From Deinococcus taeanensis (GTDB taxonomy: Bacteria > Deinococcota > Deinococci > Deinococcales > Deinococcaceae), in the NCBI RefSeq assembly GCF_020229735.1, contig NZ_CP083459.1:322170-386169 (forward strand): a stretch of 64,000 nt of DNA, read 5' to 3'. The notes under the pieces are model-generated. The model had not been told where the DNA came from. It ran no database searches and saw only the letters and a program-made list of their open reading frames with translations. The position numbers and the translations under genes are program-made. Below, piece by piece: positions 36,573-45,570 of this stretch. The first letter of the stretch is position 1. Every line of letters begins with the position of its first letter.

Positions 36573-37690
36573 GCCACCTCGCGCGCCCTGAACTGCTCGA
36601 ATTCTCCTGGGGTCTTGTCCCCCAAGGTCGAGTGCCGCTGTGGCCGGTTGTCTAACACCGCCACATCCTCGAAGCCCGGCAAGCGCCCGTCCTGGCGCGT
36701 GTGACACACATGATCCAGCAGCACTTCGCGCTTCAAGGTGGCAAAAAGCTCTCGACAAAAGCGCTGTCAAAGCAATCCCCCTGCTGACCTATACTCGGTG
36801 TACGGGCTGCCCCGGTCGCTGTGATGAATCTGCCCCAGCGGCGGTCGCCGCCGGCCGGAGGCCATCTTCAGCGCCGAGAGCGCCACATCGGTGGTGAGGC
36901 GTTCACCCACCACCAGCCGCGAGTGCAGATCAAGTCCGACCGCCAGGGACAGCCAGCTCGCTGTCGTCGGTCAAGGCGACAGGTCCACCGCCCACACCCT
37001 GTTGGGTGCGGACACTTTAAAGGTGCGGCGCACCAGGTCCTCGGCGGGCGGGTGAGTCAGGTCGGCCTGGGTGGATTTGTCCGTTCTGCGGACCTTCCCT
37101 AGCCGGCCCGCCTCATGGGTGAGGTGGGCTACCCGACGACGCGAGCAGGCCGTGCCCGCCGCCCGCACCTCGGCGTGGACCCGGGGACGCCAGAGCGTCC
37201 CGTGCGCTCGGTGTGGATGCGCTCGATCTCGCCCTTCAACTCGGCCTCTCTGGTTGTGCTCGTGCTGATCGGCCTTCTTCGCCAGGTGAGGTCCCCGCTC
37301 TTGGTCACACAAGCATGCGGCACATCACGTCGAGACGGAACTCGTCCCGGTGGCCTTCAGTCCATTCGAGGGCGCTCATGTGTTCTTGGCGAAGAAGGCC
37401 ACCGCTTTTTTCAGGACATCACGTTCCTGCCGGGCAATGTCCAGTTCACGTTGCAGTCGCTTGCTTTCGGCCGGTTCGGGACGCAGTCCCTGGTTGCCGT
37501 GACCGGGACAAGCGGCAGTGGCGCGCCCCTCGAACGCCCGAATCCAGCGGTGTCAGGCCGAATCGCTGATGCCCAAGTTCTGGGCTGGAGGACGCTGCGG
37601 TGCAGCTCCTCGGCGAGCCGCACCGCCGCCTGCTTGAACTCTTTGCTGTACCGCTTTCGCTCTCCCATCCCCCACCTCGCTCTGATTCTC
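36573..37690 (-). pseudogene. Decayed IS3-family insertion sequence
   Basis: OrfA begins at 37668 (MGERKRYSKEFKQAAVRLAEE), shifts frame, and continues with NLGISDSA, a stop, HRWIRAFEG and RQERDVLKKAVAFFAKN. The slippery run of six A plus G (37406-37411, minus strand) survives. OrfB fragments follow in several frames: PRVHAEVRAAG, CSRRRVAHL, FKVSAPNRVWAVDL, IHHSDRGSPYT and RQDGRLPGF, ending near LGDKTPGEFE. Multiple frameshifts and stops make it dead. It belongs to a different IS3 subgroup from the intact element at 18556. End repeats were not found, so the limits are approximate. Confidence 0.85.
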
Positions 37691-37856
37691 GAGGTGTTTC
37701 CTCAGCGACGCAAAAGCGAGGCACTTCCATGTACAGGACGAAGAACGGTGCCCGGAACACCGCCAGCGCCACGGTGGTGAGGACCGTACAGTAGGTCTTC
37801 CTCCGGGAGAACGGCGCCAGGGGCCGCCTTCACAAGGCGGAACTGGACCGGTGCAT

Positions 37857-40800
37857 TCAGGAGGTCTTCAGCACCGGTAGTGTGATATGGAAGGTGCTGC
37901 CCCGGCCGGGTTCCGATTCCGCCCAGACGCGTCCACAGTGGTGTTCCACAATCTTCCGGACGATCGCCAGCCCCATGCCTGTGCCTTCGAACTGTTCGCG
38001 CAGATGAAGGCGCTGGAAGATCTGAAACACCCTCTCTGCGTACTGGGATTCAAACCCGATCCCGTTGTCCTGAACGCTCAGGTGCCACATATCGTCTTCA
38101 CGGACGACACGCACATGAATTCTGGGTGGAACGCCTTCGCGGCGGAACTTCACGGCGTTGCCGATCAGGTTCTGAAACAGCTGTGTCAGCTCGGACAGGT
38201 TGCCAGCCACACTCGGAAGGCCATCGTGCGTCACCACTGCGCCGCTGTGTTCCAAGGCGGCGTGCAGGCGGTTGACTGCTTCATCCAGTGCTTCCGTCAG
38301 CGGGAGGACACTGTGCGGTTCACGAACGGCATTGAGCCTTGAGAACACCAGCAGATCGTCAATCAGCACCTTCATCCGCTCTGCGCCGCGGGCGATCAGC
38401 GTCAGGTACGTCCGGCCCCGCTCATCCAGCCCCTCACCGTAGCGCCGCTGAATCAGCTCAGAGAAACTGCTGATCGTCCGCAGCGGTTCCTGAAGGTCAT
38501 GGCTGGCCACATACGCGAACTTCTCGAGTTCCGCGTTGCTCCGCTCCAGCTCCTCTGTCCGCTCCTTCAGCGCGCGGGCACTCTCAGCGGCTTCAAGGGC
38601 CAGCCCCAGGCTGCGCGCGACCGTTTCCAGGACTGCGCGGTCCATGGGTGTCCAGTGGCGCACCACGAACAGCCCCACACCGATCATGCCGTGCAGCTGG
38701 TCATTGACCAGAACGGGCAGCATAGCCACGGCACGAACGTGATTCACCACATCCTCGGCCGTATCTGCGCCGCGGGCATACTGATCCTGAAAAATGGCTT
38801 CCCCCGTCTGCCAGCACTGATCGAGAGTTTTCGCCTCACCGCGTGGCAACCCGGCCTCCACCACCTGCTGCAACTCCGGATGACCCAGCGGACCCACCTG
38901 CGACCGGCTGCGCCAGAGCTTCGCTTCCGGCTGCCAGTACAGCGTGTAGCCCTCCGGGAGAAGCGACATCAGAATCTCCTGCGCGCGCCTGACCAGGCTG
39001 AACGGGTCGACGTCAATGGTCAGGTCGCGCGTAAGCAGAGCAAAGGCCTCCAACGCTCTGGAGCGGGCGTCCAGAGCGTCACGCTGGGCCTCGATGTGAC
39101 TGGTCTGCGCCGCGCGCTCCAGCGCCAGGGTAAAGCTGCGCCCGACCGCGCTGAACAGGGCTTTGTCGCGGCCTGTCCATTCGGGCGTTTCTTTCCGGCC
39201 GATCGACAGCAGGCCCCGGACGACGCCATCGACCATCAGGGGGTACGCCCCGACTGCGGCGTAGATTTCAGTCCGTTCAACACGTTCCCGCGCCGCGTCC
39301 CAGCCGTCAGCGAAGGAAGCGGCCCTGGCCGCAAGCGTCCGGGCAATCATCGGCGTATCGCTGGGCAACCCCGCCTGCAATGCCGTCAGGATCTCCGGCT
39401 GGAGGTCATCTGTCCATACCCGCAGTTTCCAGAGTGACTCGTCAGGTTCGTAGTAACCAATGGCGTCACCAGGGAATTTCGTGCGCAACACGGCAATGGC
39501 CTGCTGGGCAAGCGTGGGCACATCGGTCTCCGTCCCCACTGCCTCGGCAAAAGCGGCAAACGCGTCCAGGGCTCCGGCCTGCACTTCAAGTTCACGGGTC
39601 CGGTCCTGCACCCGGCGCTCAAGCTGGGCGTGGCTGTCCTGCAGCTGCCGGTAGAGCCTGGCGTTGTCCAGCGCCACTGCCGTTTGTGCCGCGAGGCCGA
39701 CCATCAGCTGCTCAGCCCGTTCACTGAAGACGGCGGGCTCCGCATGCCCGAAAAACAATCCGCCCAGCACCTCACCCGAACGGGATTTGACCGGCACCGC
39801 AAGGTAGCTGCGCACCGGCAGATGTCCGGCAGGCATGCCATGGTACGGCGCGTTCTGCCCGTAGCGGGCGTCCTGGGTGATATCGTCCACCCGCACCACG
39901 CCCTCTCCTGCGAATGTCGGGCCGAAGACAGCAGTCTTTCTCGGCATGGGAAAGGCCGAGAAGGCTTCGCGAGGCACCCCCGAGAGGGTATACAGCGTGT
40001 AGTGCTCCTGCTGCTCGTTCACAACGTTGTAGAAAAAAGCCCCGAACTGCGCTCCGGTGAGTTCCACGCCCGCGTCCGTCACAGCCTGCACGAGCCTTTC
40101 CAGGTCAAGCTCAGCGGAAACCAGCTGGTTGACGCCGTTCAGGGTTTCCAGGACGTCCGCCTGCTCCCTTAAAATGACCTCCGTCTGCCGCCGCCTTTCC
40201 TGAGCCTGGCTTTCCGCGCGCAACAGGTACTCCCGTTCGAACGACACCTGCGCCAGACGGGTGGCCACGCTGAGCCACTGCTGCTCGGCCGGGTTCGGCT
40301 GGCGGGGCTCGCGCGCGTACACCCCGAGCACGCCCTGCACTTCCCCGGACTGATTGAGAATCGGAAACGCCCAGCTGGCGCGAAACCCATGAGCGAGCGC
40401 CAGATCGCGCTCTGCCACCCAGCAGGAATTTTCGCCGAGATCGGTCGCGTACACCGCTTCACCCTGCAGTACCGCTGCCGCACAGCAGCTGGCCCCGGGT
40501 CCAGGCCGGCCGCCGTCAAGCGCGGTCCTGTCTTCCCCGGCCAGACTGGGGGCCGCCATTAACACCAGTTGACCAGCTTCGGCGTCGTACCGGTGGATGC
40601 TGCACACGAGTCCGTGCTCCTGCTCCTCGACAAGGCGCGCAAGGCGGTCCATCACATCAGCGAGCGGCATTCCGGTCGCAATCTGCTCCAGGATCAGGGC
40701 CTGCCCGGCGATCAGGTCCTGCTGTCGCCGGCGTTGCGTGATATCACGGGAGACGGCCAGCAGGCGGTGCACCTGCCCGTCCTGCGCACGGATCGGACTG

Positions 40801-41570
40801 ACCGTCACCTCCCAGTAGCGCAGCGCGCCCTTGCGGGTCCGCGCTGGGCCTTCAAACGTCGACGACCGTCCATCGCGCGCCGCCCGCACCGCCTGCTCAA
40901 CCAGGAACCGCGCGTCGCCTTCCCAGAAGCTCGGCCAGAACGCCAGCTGGCAGCTGCTGAAATCGTCGACCTCCATGACACGCATCCCACCGGCATTCAT
41001 GCTCAGGAGCTGGGCGTCCAGGTCTAGCACCTTGATGCAGTCACTGCTGCCGTCAATGATGCTCTGAAGCTGACTTAATTCGTCCTGCGCCGTCCGGTCC
41101 TTCAACTCCTGAATGTCCACTCCCGCGAGCACCCAGCCCTGGCGCTGTCCCTGATCGGCGAGCACCTGACCGCTCACCTGGAACCACCGGTACTGGCCAT
41201 CCTGCCGGCGCAGGCGAAGCTCCTGTGGCTGCCCGGTGACTGCGCGCCGCAGCGCGTCATGGTCATCAGGATGAACGGCCGCTTCCAGCTGTCCGGCACG
41301 CAAATCATCCCGTGAGACGCCCAGATAGTCCCGCAGGGCCGCGTTCGCGTTCACCACATGTCCCTGGAGGTTCACCGTCCAGGTGGGGTGCGGGTGAAGA
41401 ACAGAGGTGGTCGTCAGGTCATCCGGCCCACCCGCATTCACACCATTTTGAGAAGCTGACACCAGGGGATTGTAGAGGGAGCCACGCAGGCCCATGGGGA
41501 CCTGATGAACACATCCATATCGGCCCACGCGAACGAGGAACACGTCTAAGTGTGGGAATACAGTATTCAT
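37857..41570 (-). CDS. Multi-sensor PAS/GAF histidine kinase (bacteriophytochrome-like)
   Basis: The 1237-residue kinase reads PAS (about 55-155), PAS (170-285), GAF (300-450), GAF (480-650), a coiled coil, GAF (690-835) and GAF (855-1005). A HisKA helix (His near residue 1025 in ASHDLQEPLR) and an ATPase domain (NLIGNAVKF, DNGIGFESQYAERVFQIFQR, GTGMGLAIVRKIV) follow. The SHDLQEPLR type HisKA is that of phytochrome-like kinases. I did not find the PHY domain or a definite bilin cysteine, so light sensing is unproven. There are no membrane segments or receiver domain, and no response regulator is adjacent. ATG 41570 is used; a later start at residue 26 is possible. Confidence 0.9.
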   Translation of the reverse strand: MNTVFPHLDVFLVRVGRYGCVHQVPMGLRGSLYNPLVSASQNGVNAGGPDDLTTTSVLHPHPTWTVNLQGHVVNANAALRDYLGVSRDDLRAGQLEAAVHPDDHDALRRAVTGQPQELRLRRQDGQYRWFQVSGQVLADQGQRQGWVLAGVDIQELKDRTAQDELSQLQSIIDGSSDCIKVLDLDAQLLSMNAGGMRVMEVDDFSSCQLAFWPSFWEGDARFLVEQAVRAARDGRSSTFEGPARTRKGALRYWEVTVSPIRAQDGQVHRLLAVSRDITQRRRQQDLIAGQALILEQIATGMPLADVMDRLARLVEEQEHGLVCSIHRYDAEAGQLVLMAAPSLAGEDRTALDGGRPGPGASCCAAAVLQGEAVYATDLGENSCWVAERDLALAHGFRASWAFPILNQSGEVQGVLGVYAREPRQPNPAEQQWLSVATRLAQVSFEREYLLRAESQAQERRRQTEVILREQADVLETLNGVNQLVSAELDLERLVQAVTDAGVELTGAQFGAFFYNVVNEQQEHYTLYTLSGVPREAFSAFPMPRKTAVFGPTFAGEGVVRVDDITQDARYGQNAPYHGMPAGHLPVRSYLAVPVKSRSGEVLGGLFFGHAEPAVFSERAEQLMVGLAAQTAVALDNARLYRQLQDSHAQLERRVQDRTRELEVQAGALDAFAAFAEAVGTETDVPTLAQQAIAVLRTKFPGDAIGYYEPDESLWKLRVWTDDLQPEILTALQAGLPSDTPMIARTLAARAASFADGWDAARERVERTEIYAAVGAYPLMVDGVVRGLLSIGRKETPEWTGRDKALFSAVGRSFTLALERAAQTSHIEAQRDALDARSRALEAFALLTRDLTIDVDPFSLVRRAQEILMSLLPEGYTLYWQPEAKLWRSRSQVGPLGHPELQQVVEAGLPRGEAKTLDQCWQTGEAIFQDQYARGADTAEDVVNHVRAVAMLPVLVNDQLHGMIGVGLFVVRHWTPMDRAVLETVARSLGLALEAAESARALKERTEELERSNAELEKFAYVASHDLQEPLRTISSFSELIQRRYGEGLDERGRTYLTLIARGAERMKVLIDDLLVFSRLNAVREPHSVLPLTEALDEAVNRLHAALEHSGAVVTHDGLPSVAGNLSELTQLFQNLIGNAVKFRREGVPPRIHVRVVREDDMWHLSVQDNGIGFESQYAERVFQIFQRLHLREQFEGTGMGLAIVRKIVEHHCGRVWAESEPGRGSTFHITLPVLKTS

Positions 41571-42271
41571 GGCGATCTTCCCGCCGACCTCCTCTGGTAC
41601 CCGCAGAGGAAGCGCAGGAAAAAGGCAGCGGGCTGTTCAGTGCCAGAACTCACGAAGGGCATCGGTGGGAAAGAGGGCAAAGAGTGGGCTGGCCCGCAGG
41701 ATCTGGATCTCTTACCAGGACAGTGAATCAGGCGAAGGTGAGCGCTACGACGGTGGCCACCGCACCTGCATGTCAGCCTCCAGTGCAGTGAGCGGTCAGG
41801 AGATGAGGGAGTCCTGAGCTGATCACAACCCACTACAAAGAGCTAACCGAGTGCTTGGCTGTCTTTACGCGCTCAAACGTGATGAAGCTGACCTATTGAT
41901 CACGGCGTAGCTTTGTATTGGTTACCACCGGACTTCAGGTGTCTGGGTGAGCTTGTTCGCCGACGGGGCTGGACGGGAGCAAGGCGAACCTGTGCCGTTA
42001 TCAATAAGTGGGCCCTTCTTAGGAGGGGTCTCCTTGTTCCTGCAGAGAGGAAACCCGGCCTGGATGTACGGAGAACCTTGTCTTTATGAAAAATTTTTAA
42101 GTATTTGGTAAGTCGGCCTCCGCCAGTCTTCTTGTACCAGCGCGAGAAGCTCTGGCGAACCGACGCGATGAACTCTGTCCCGCAACCCGGGCACCTCGGA
42201 CAGACGGAGCCACTGGTGCGCCCACCGACCATCGCCCGCTCCTCACCGGAGCACTCATTAAGGAGTCCACC
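41571..42271. other. Sparse stretch with an unusually AT-rich patch
   Basis: No gene is convincing. Bases 42080-42110 contain an A/T-rich run (AAAAATTTTTAAGTATTTGG) that stands out in this GC-rich DNA. A minus-strand frame with CPRCPGCGTEF (near 42190) hints at a zinc ribbon but lacks a start signal. Confidence 0.4.
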
Positions 42272-42514
42272 ATGAAACACCTTAAAGCTCTCGCCCTCCT
42301 CAGCCTGCTCACCATGTCCACTGCAGGCGCTGCGCCCTTTCTGTTCGACGGACCGGCCAACAGCCAGGCTTCCTGCGTCGGGCAGATCAGCTCCTTCATC
42401 GGCACCTACGACGGCCGGCTGAACGGCCAGATTCGCTCCTGGCTCGGTCAGGTCGGCTGGGCCGGCGAACTGACCCGCATGTTTGCCCACAGCGACTGCT
42501 CCATTCTGGACTGA
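42272..42514 (+). CDS. Small secreted protein of unknown function
   Basis: The 80-residue precursor starts MKHLKALALLSLLTMSTAGA, a textbook signal peptide with cleavage near residue 21. That leaves a mature protein of about 60 residues with only two cysteines (SQASCVGQ and HSDCSILD), which could form one disulfide between its two ends. The start is firm: AAGGAG lies six bases upstream. A perfect 42-bp palindrome follows the gene by about 30 bases. I recognise no family; it could be a secreted structural or signalling peptide. Confidence 0.75.
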   Translation: MKHLKALALLSLLTMSTAGAAPFLFDGPANSQASCVGQISSFIGTYDGRLNGQIRSWLGQVGWAGELTRMFAHSDCSILD

Positions 42515-42545
42515 GTCACGCTCTCCAGACAACGAGTGAGCCGAA

Positions 42546-42587
42546 CATCAGAAGGGAGGCGGCCCGCGGGCCGCCTCCCTTCTGATG
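42546..42587 (+). terminator. Perfect 42-bp palindrome, likely terminator
   Basis: Two 21-base arms (starting CATCAGAAGGGAGG, centre at 42566/42567) are exact reverse complements with no spacer. In RNA this is a very stable hairpin just after the small secreted protein gene. It lacks a strong T-run (CCTTTAA follows), so it might instead protect mRNA ends or be a protein-binding site. Confidence 0.7.
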
Positions 42588-43125
42588 CCTTTAACGCATC
42601 CAAGTTGACCACCCAAAATGCCGGAGCCCGGCGAGTGCGTTCCGCCGCACCTGTGCACTGCTGAAATGCGTAAGACGTAACGCCTGGCAGGCCCAGCCAC
42701 GCGCAACACTGAGCGTCGTGTCAGGCAAGCAGGGCGGGCGTGGGGCTCGTATCACCAGCCGACTGCATTGAAACCCTCACTTCGGCATACGGCCAACGCC
42801 GACTGTCGCGCGCTACCCGTGTTCCAGTCGCGGAGGCGTTCGGTCACGCGTCCCTCACCCCCGGCGGCATCAATACCAGAGTGCTGCAGGAGGGTCATGT
42901 CACGGGCTTGCCGTTCAGAACGCAAAGCGACTGCGGGAGGGCAAGCGGCCTGCTCCACGAAGAGGTGCCGCGTTTTGAAGGCCGCATGCGGGGAGTGACG
43001 ACGCGGGCGAGCGTGAGGAGCGGCCCCTGTTCGATCCTGGCAACGGCCAGACCCCCCTGGGGGCCGCTTCCTACCCGCATGACGGTGTGACCAGCAAGTG
43101 CAGCCCGATCTGCCAAGATAACGGC
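42588..43125. other. Intergenic stretch without a supportable gene
   Basis: Only shadow-like frames are present. No hairpin or repeat stands out. Confidence 0.45.
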
Positions 43126-43299
43126 ATGATCAGGTCGTCTGGCCTTCTACGTCCTCCCCTGTCACCGGCACCCAGCAGAGCGCCGCTCACTCCACACGCT
43201 GGCTCATTTCTGAAGGAGCTGGTGCCACCTGACGAACAGGCCTCCGATCGGTTCCAGGCGCTTCACCTTGCGCTGTTGCCCGCCGGGGCATACGGGTGA
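43126..43299 (+). CDS. Possible small protein upstream of the endonuclease V gene
   Basis: ATG 43126 opens 57 codons whose last half (SFLKELVPPDEQASDRFQAL) has natural composition. Its stop overlaps the GTG of the next gene (GTGA), the coupling pattern seen for real gene pairs in this window. No ribosome-binding site is evident. It might also be the remnant of an N-terminal part of the endonuclease region. Confidence 0.35.
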   Translation: MIRSSGLLRPPLSPAPSRAPLTPHAGSFLKELVPPDEQASDRFQALHLALLPAGAYG

Positions 43300-43817
43300 C
43301 CAGCACCGGCCCTGGACTGCGCCTCAAAGCCTGCGTCGACGTTGACTACCGTGAACAGGAAGCAGTTTCCGCCTGCCTTCTGTTTGAAACGTGGGCTGCC
43401 GGGCAACCCACCCGTACGCTCGTCGAGAGGGTCGCCCCAGTGGCGCCCTACGTTCCTGGATCGTTCTATCTCCGCGAACTTCCCTGCCTGCTCGCGCCGC
43501 TGCGGCAGGTGACGGCCCTTATTGATACGGTCATCGTGGACGGATACGTGTGGCTGGACCAGGAAGGGCGCCCTGGCCTCGGCGCACACCTGTATGACGC
43601 GCTTGAACAACAGTTGCCTGTCATTGGAGTGGCGAAGTCCGCCTTTCGCGGCGCGCCAGCCGTTGAAGTTCGCCGCGGCGACAGTACGCGGCCGTTGTAC
43701 GTTACTGCGGCCGGCATGAATCCCCGGCAGGCCGCTGAACACATTCAGGAGATGCACGGCGCGCACCGCCTGCCATCCCTGCTGCGGCAGGTTGACCAGC
43801 TGTGCCGCAGGGCATAA
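43296..43817 (+). CDS. nfi: Endonuclease V-like protein
   Basis: The 173-residue protein aligns by eye to endonuclease V. ACVDVDYRE holds the first catalytic Asp (residue 15 or 17), VPGSFYLRELPCLLAPL supplies the conserved Glu in the usual PGxLxxRE setting, and VDGYVWLDQEGRPGLGAHL matches the DGxG-HPRxxGLAxHxG block. PVIGVAKSAF follows. Endonuclease V nicks DNA beside deaminated bases such as hypoxanthine. The family is usually around 220 residues; this copy is shorter at both ends. The canonical HPR histidine appears to be replaced by QEGRP, so activity may be altered. GTG 43296 is the start compatible with the upstream overlap. Confidence 0.78.
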   Translation: MTSTGPGLRLKACVDVDYREQEAVSACLLFETWAAGQPTRTLVERVAPVAPYVPGSFYLRELPCLLAPLRQVTALIDTVIVDGYVWLDQEGRPGLGAHLYDALEQQLPVIGVAKSAFRGAPAVEVRRGDSTRPLYVTAAGMNPRQAAEHIQEMHGAHRLPSLLRQVDQLCRRA

Positions 43818-44650
43818 GCCGCAGGGGCCAGCGTTCCAGAACCGCGCATGCCCAGAGCGGACACGCACCGGTCCCGAATGGTCTGAGTTCCGCCGTGGAG
43901 CTTGACTGAGCTTGACGACAGGACAGCGGGCCTGGCCGCGCCCGTCTGAAGGTCACGCCGACGAGCATGACTTTCTCGCCGGGCTGAACACTCAGGCCGA
44001 ACACGCTGACTTCTGGGCCGCCCCCGACGGCAGGCTGGTCACCGAGAGCCAGCAGGGCAGATGAACAGGCAGGTACAGGATGCTGCTGGCACGGTTGACG
44101 GGGGGTTCATAATGCCGCCGTGTTGGCCGGGCGTGCCGTTCAGGAGGGTGAGTCCGGCGGGCGCCGCGCCGATAACGCGGATGATCGGCTGCACCGGCAG
44201 GCGCAGGCCGCTGAGGATCACGTGACCGTCTTCTCCGGGGTTAATGCGGGTTCAGTTGTGATGAACGGCGCGCCAGAATCCTGGATCTGGCCCTCGGGGC
44301 AGGCGCGGGTGGGAAGCACCAGGGTGCTGCCGGTCAGGGCGTGAGGTGCGAGCGGGGAGTCCGGTCCGTGGCGCAGGTCAGGTGGTCACGTGGCATGGAG
44401 AGTAAGGTCATGCAGTGTGCCTGCACTGGGCCGTGGGGCGCCTGAGAAACGCACCTTCACGCGCTGCTGGTTCGGTTCAATCCAGAGTGCGTCCAGGGCC
44501 TGGCCTGTGAGCTGCGTGAACCGCACGGTGGGTCCTGACTCGTTCCGCATTCCTGGCCAGGAGGGTGTGGTATCGGCAGGTCAAACGGAGCGGCGGGCGC
44601 AGCGCCAGGTGACGGGGAGGGAAAAAATCCGTTCAGGATGGCATCTGTAG
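43818..44650. pseudogene. Decayed coding sequence, unidentified
   Basis: Natural-looking protein stretches appear in changing frames. On the minus strand these are FTQLTGQALDALWIEPNQQ (near 44520), TLVLPTRACPEGQIQDSG (near 44310) and VILSGLRLPVQPIIRVIGA (near 44200), broken by stops. On the plus strand there is LNTQAEHADFWAAPDGRL (near 44000). The pattern suggests at least one dead minus-strand gene and a fragment of another. I cannot name either family. Confidence 0.45.
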
Positions 44651-44792
44651 CGGAAGTGTCAGGGTTGGGCGCTGTGGCTGGGACCAGGAACCTTTGGAGG
44701 CAGATCAGGGAAATCCTGGGTTGACTCTCAGGCGGCTAGACAAAGGCGTGAGGCGGGGAGGGCGCCGGCCTATCGTACCCATATCACCGCAT

Positions 44793-44810
44793 TGGTCTGA
44801 CCACCAGACC
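44793..44810. promoter_or_regulatory. GntR/FadR-type operator
   Basis: TGGTCTGACCA (44793-44803) is a perfect palindrome matching the TGGTnnnACCA form bound by FadR-subfamily GntR regulators. It overlaps a second palindrome, GGTCTG-ACCAC-CAGACC (44794-44810). It lies about 40 bases before the GntR gene, so autoregulation of the whole operon is likely. Confidence 0.7.
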
Positions 44811-44850
44811 TTTCATTCTCTTCCTGTGCAGCCTGCCCCTGGAGGGTTCC

Positions 44851-45570
44851 TTGACATTGACTCCCGTCAAAAAGCAGAAACTGCCTGACAGCGTCGCCAA
44901 CCGCCTGCTCGAGGTGGTCCGCAGCGGCGAACTCGGTCCCGGTGGCCGGCTCCCGGCCGAGCGTACCCTCGCCGCCCAGCTGGGCGTGTCGCGCGCCAGC
45001 CTCCGCAACGCCCTCTCCCGCCTGGAACTCATGGGCGTGCTTGAAGTCCGTCAGGGTGACGGCACGTTCATCCGCGCCGCCGACACGGAAACGCTCAGCC
45101 TGCCGTTCCAGGGACTGCTGCGCAGCCTGCCTCAGACCGCGCAGGACCTCCTGGAGTTCCGGCAGATTCTTGAACCCGAAGCGGCCGCTCTCGCCGCCAT
45201 GCGCGCCACCAGTGAACAGATCGCCAGTCTCCGCACCTGCCTGGAGCAGCAGCACGTCACGGCCACGCGCGGCATGAAACTCTCCGAAGACGACCTGAAA
45301 TTCCACGCGCTGATCGCCCAGATGGTCGGCAATACCGTCATCCTGCGCGTCCTGGAGACGCTGCAGCACCTCATGCAGCAACTGCGCACGCACACCCTCA
45401 AAGGTGACCGCCCCGAACTGACCCTCCAGGAACACATCCTCATCCTGACCGCCATCGAAGCGCGCGATCCTGCGGCGGCGCGCGCCGCCATGGCCGGTCA
45501 CCTCGCAACTGTTGTCCGCACCGCTGCACAAGCCCCTCAAGGACCCTCTCAAGGAGAAGCCCATGCGTAA
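44851..45570 (+). CDS. GntR family regulator, FadR subfamily
   Basis: The 239-residue protein has an N-terminal GntR winged helix (LPAERTLAAQLGVSRASLRNALSRLELMG) and a C-terminal FCD effector domain (about 90-225) with the metal-ligand-type histidines FHALIA and MAGHLATV. The start is TTG 44851, five bases after GGAGG. It leads an operon for an ABC importer and overlaps the next gene by eight bases. It presumably represses the operon through the TGGTCTGACCA site until an imported compound or its product binds. Confidence 0.93.
   Translation: MTLTPVKKQKLPDSVANRLLEVVRSGELGPGGRLPAERTLAAQLGVSRASLRNALSRLELMGVLEVRQGDGTFIRAADTETLSLPFQGLLRSLPQTAQDLLEFRQILEPEAAALAAMRATSEQIASLRTCLEQQHVTATRGMKLSEDDLKFHALIAQMVGNTVILRVLETLQHLMQQLRTHTLKGDRPELTLQEHILILTAIEARDPAAARAAMAGHLATVVRTAAQAPQGPSQGEAHA

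Noticed and set aside
41900..42532. Minus-strand frame with a CPRCPGCGTEF zinc-ribbon-like stretch
   Set aside because: It covers the convincing small secreted protein gene in antisense, has no start signal, and the rest of the frame is unnatural. A smaller gene beginning near 42232 cannot be fully excluded.
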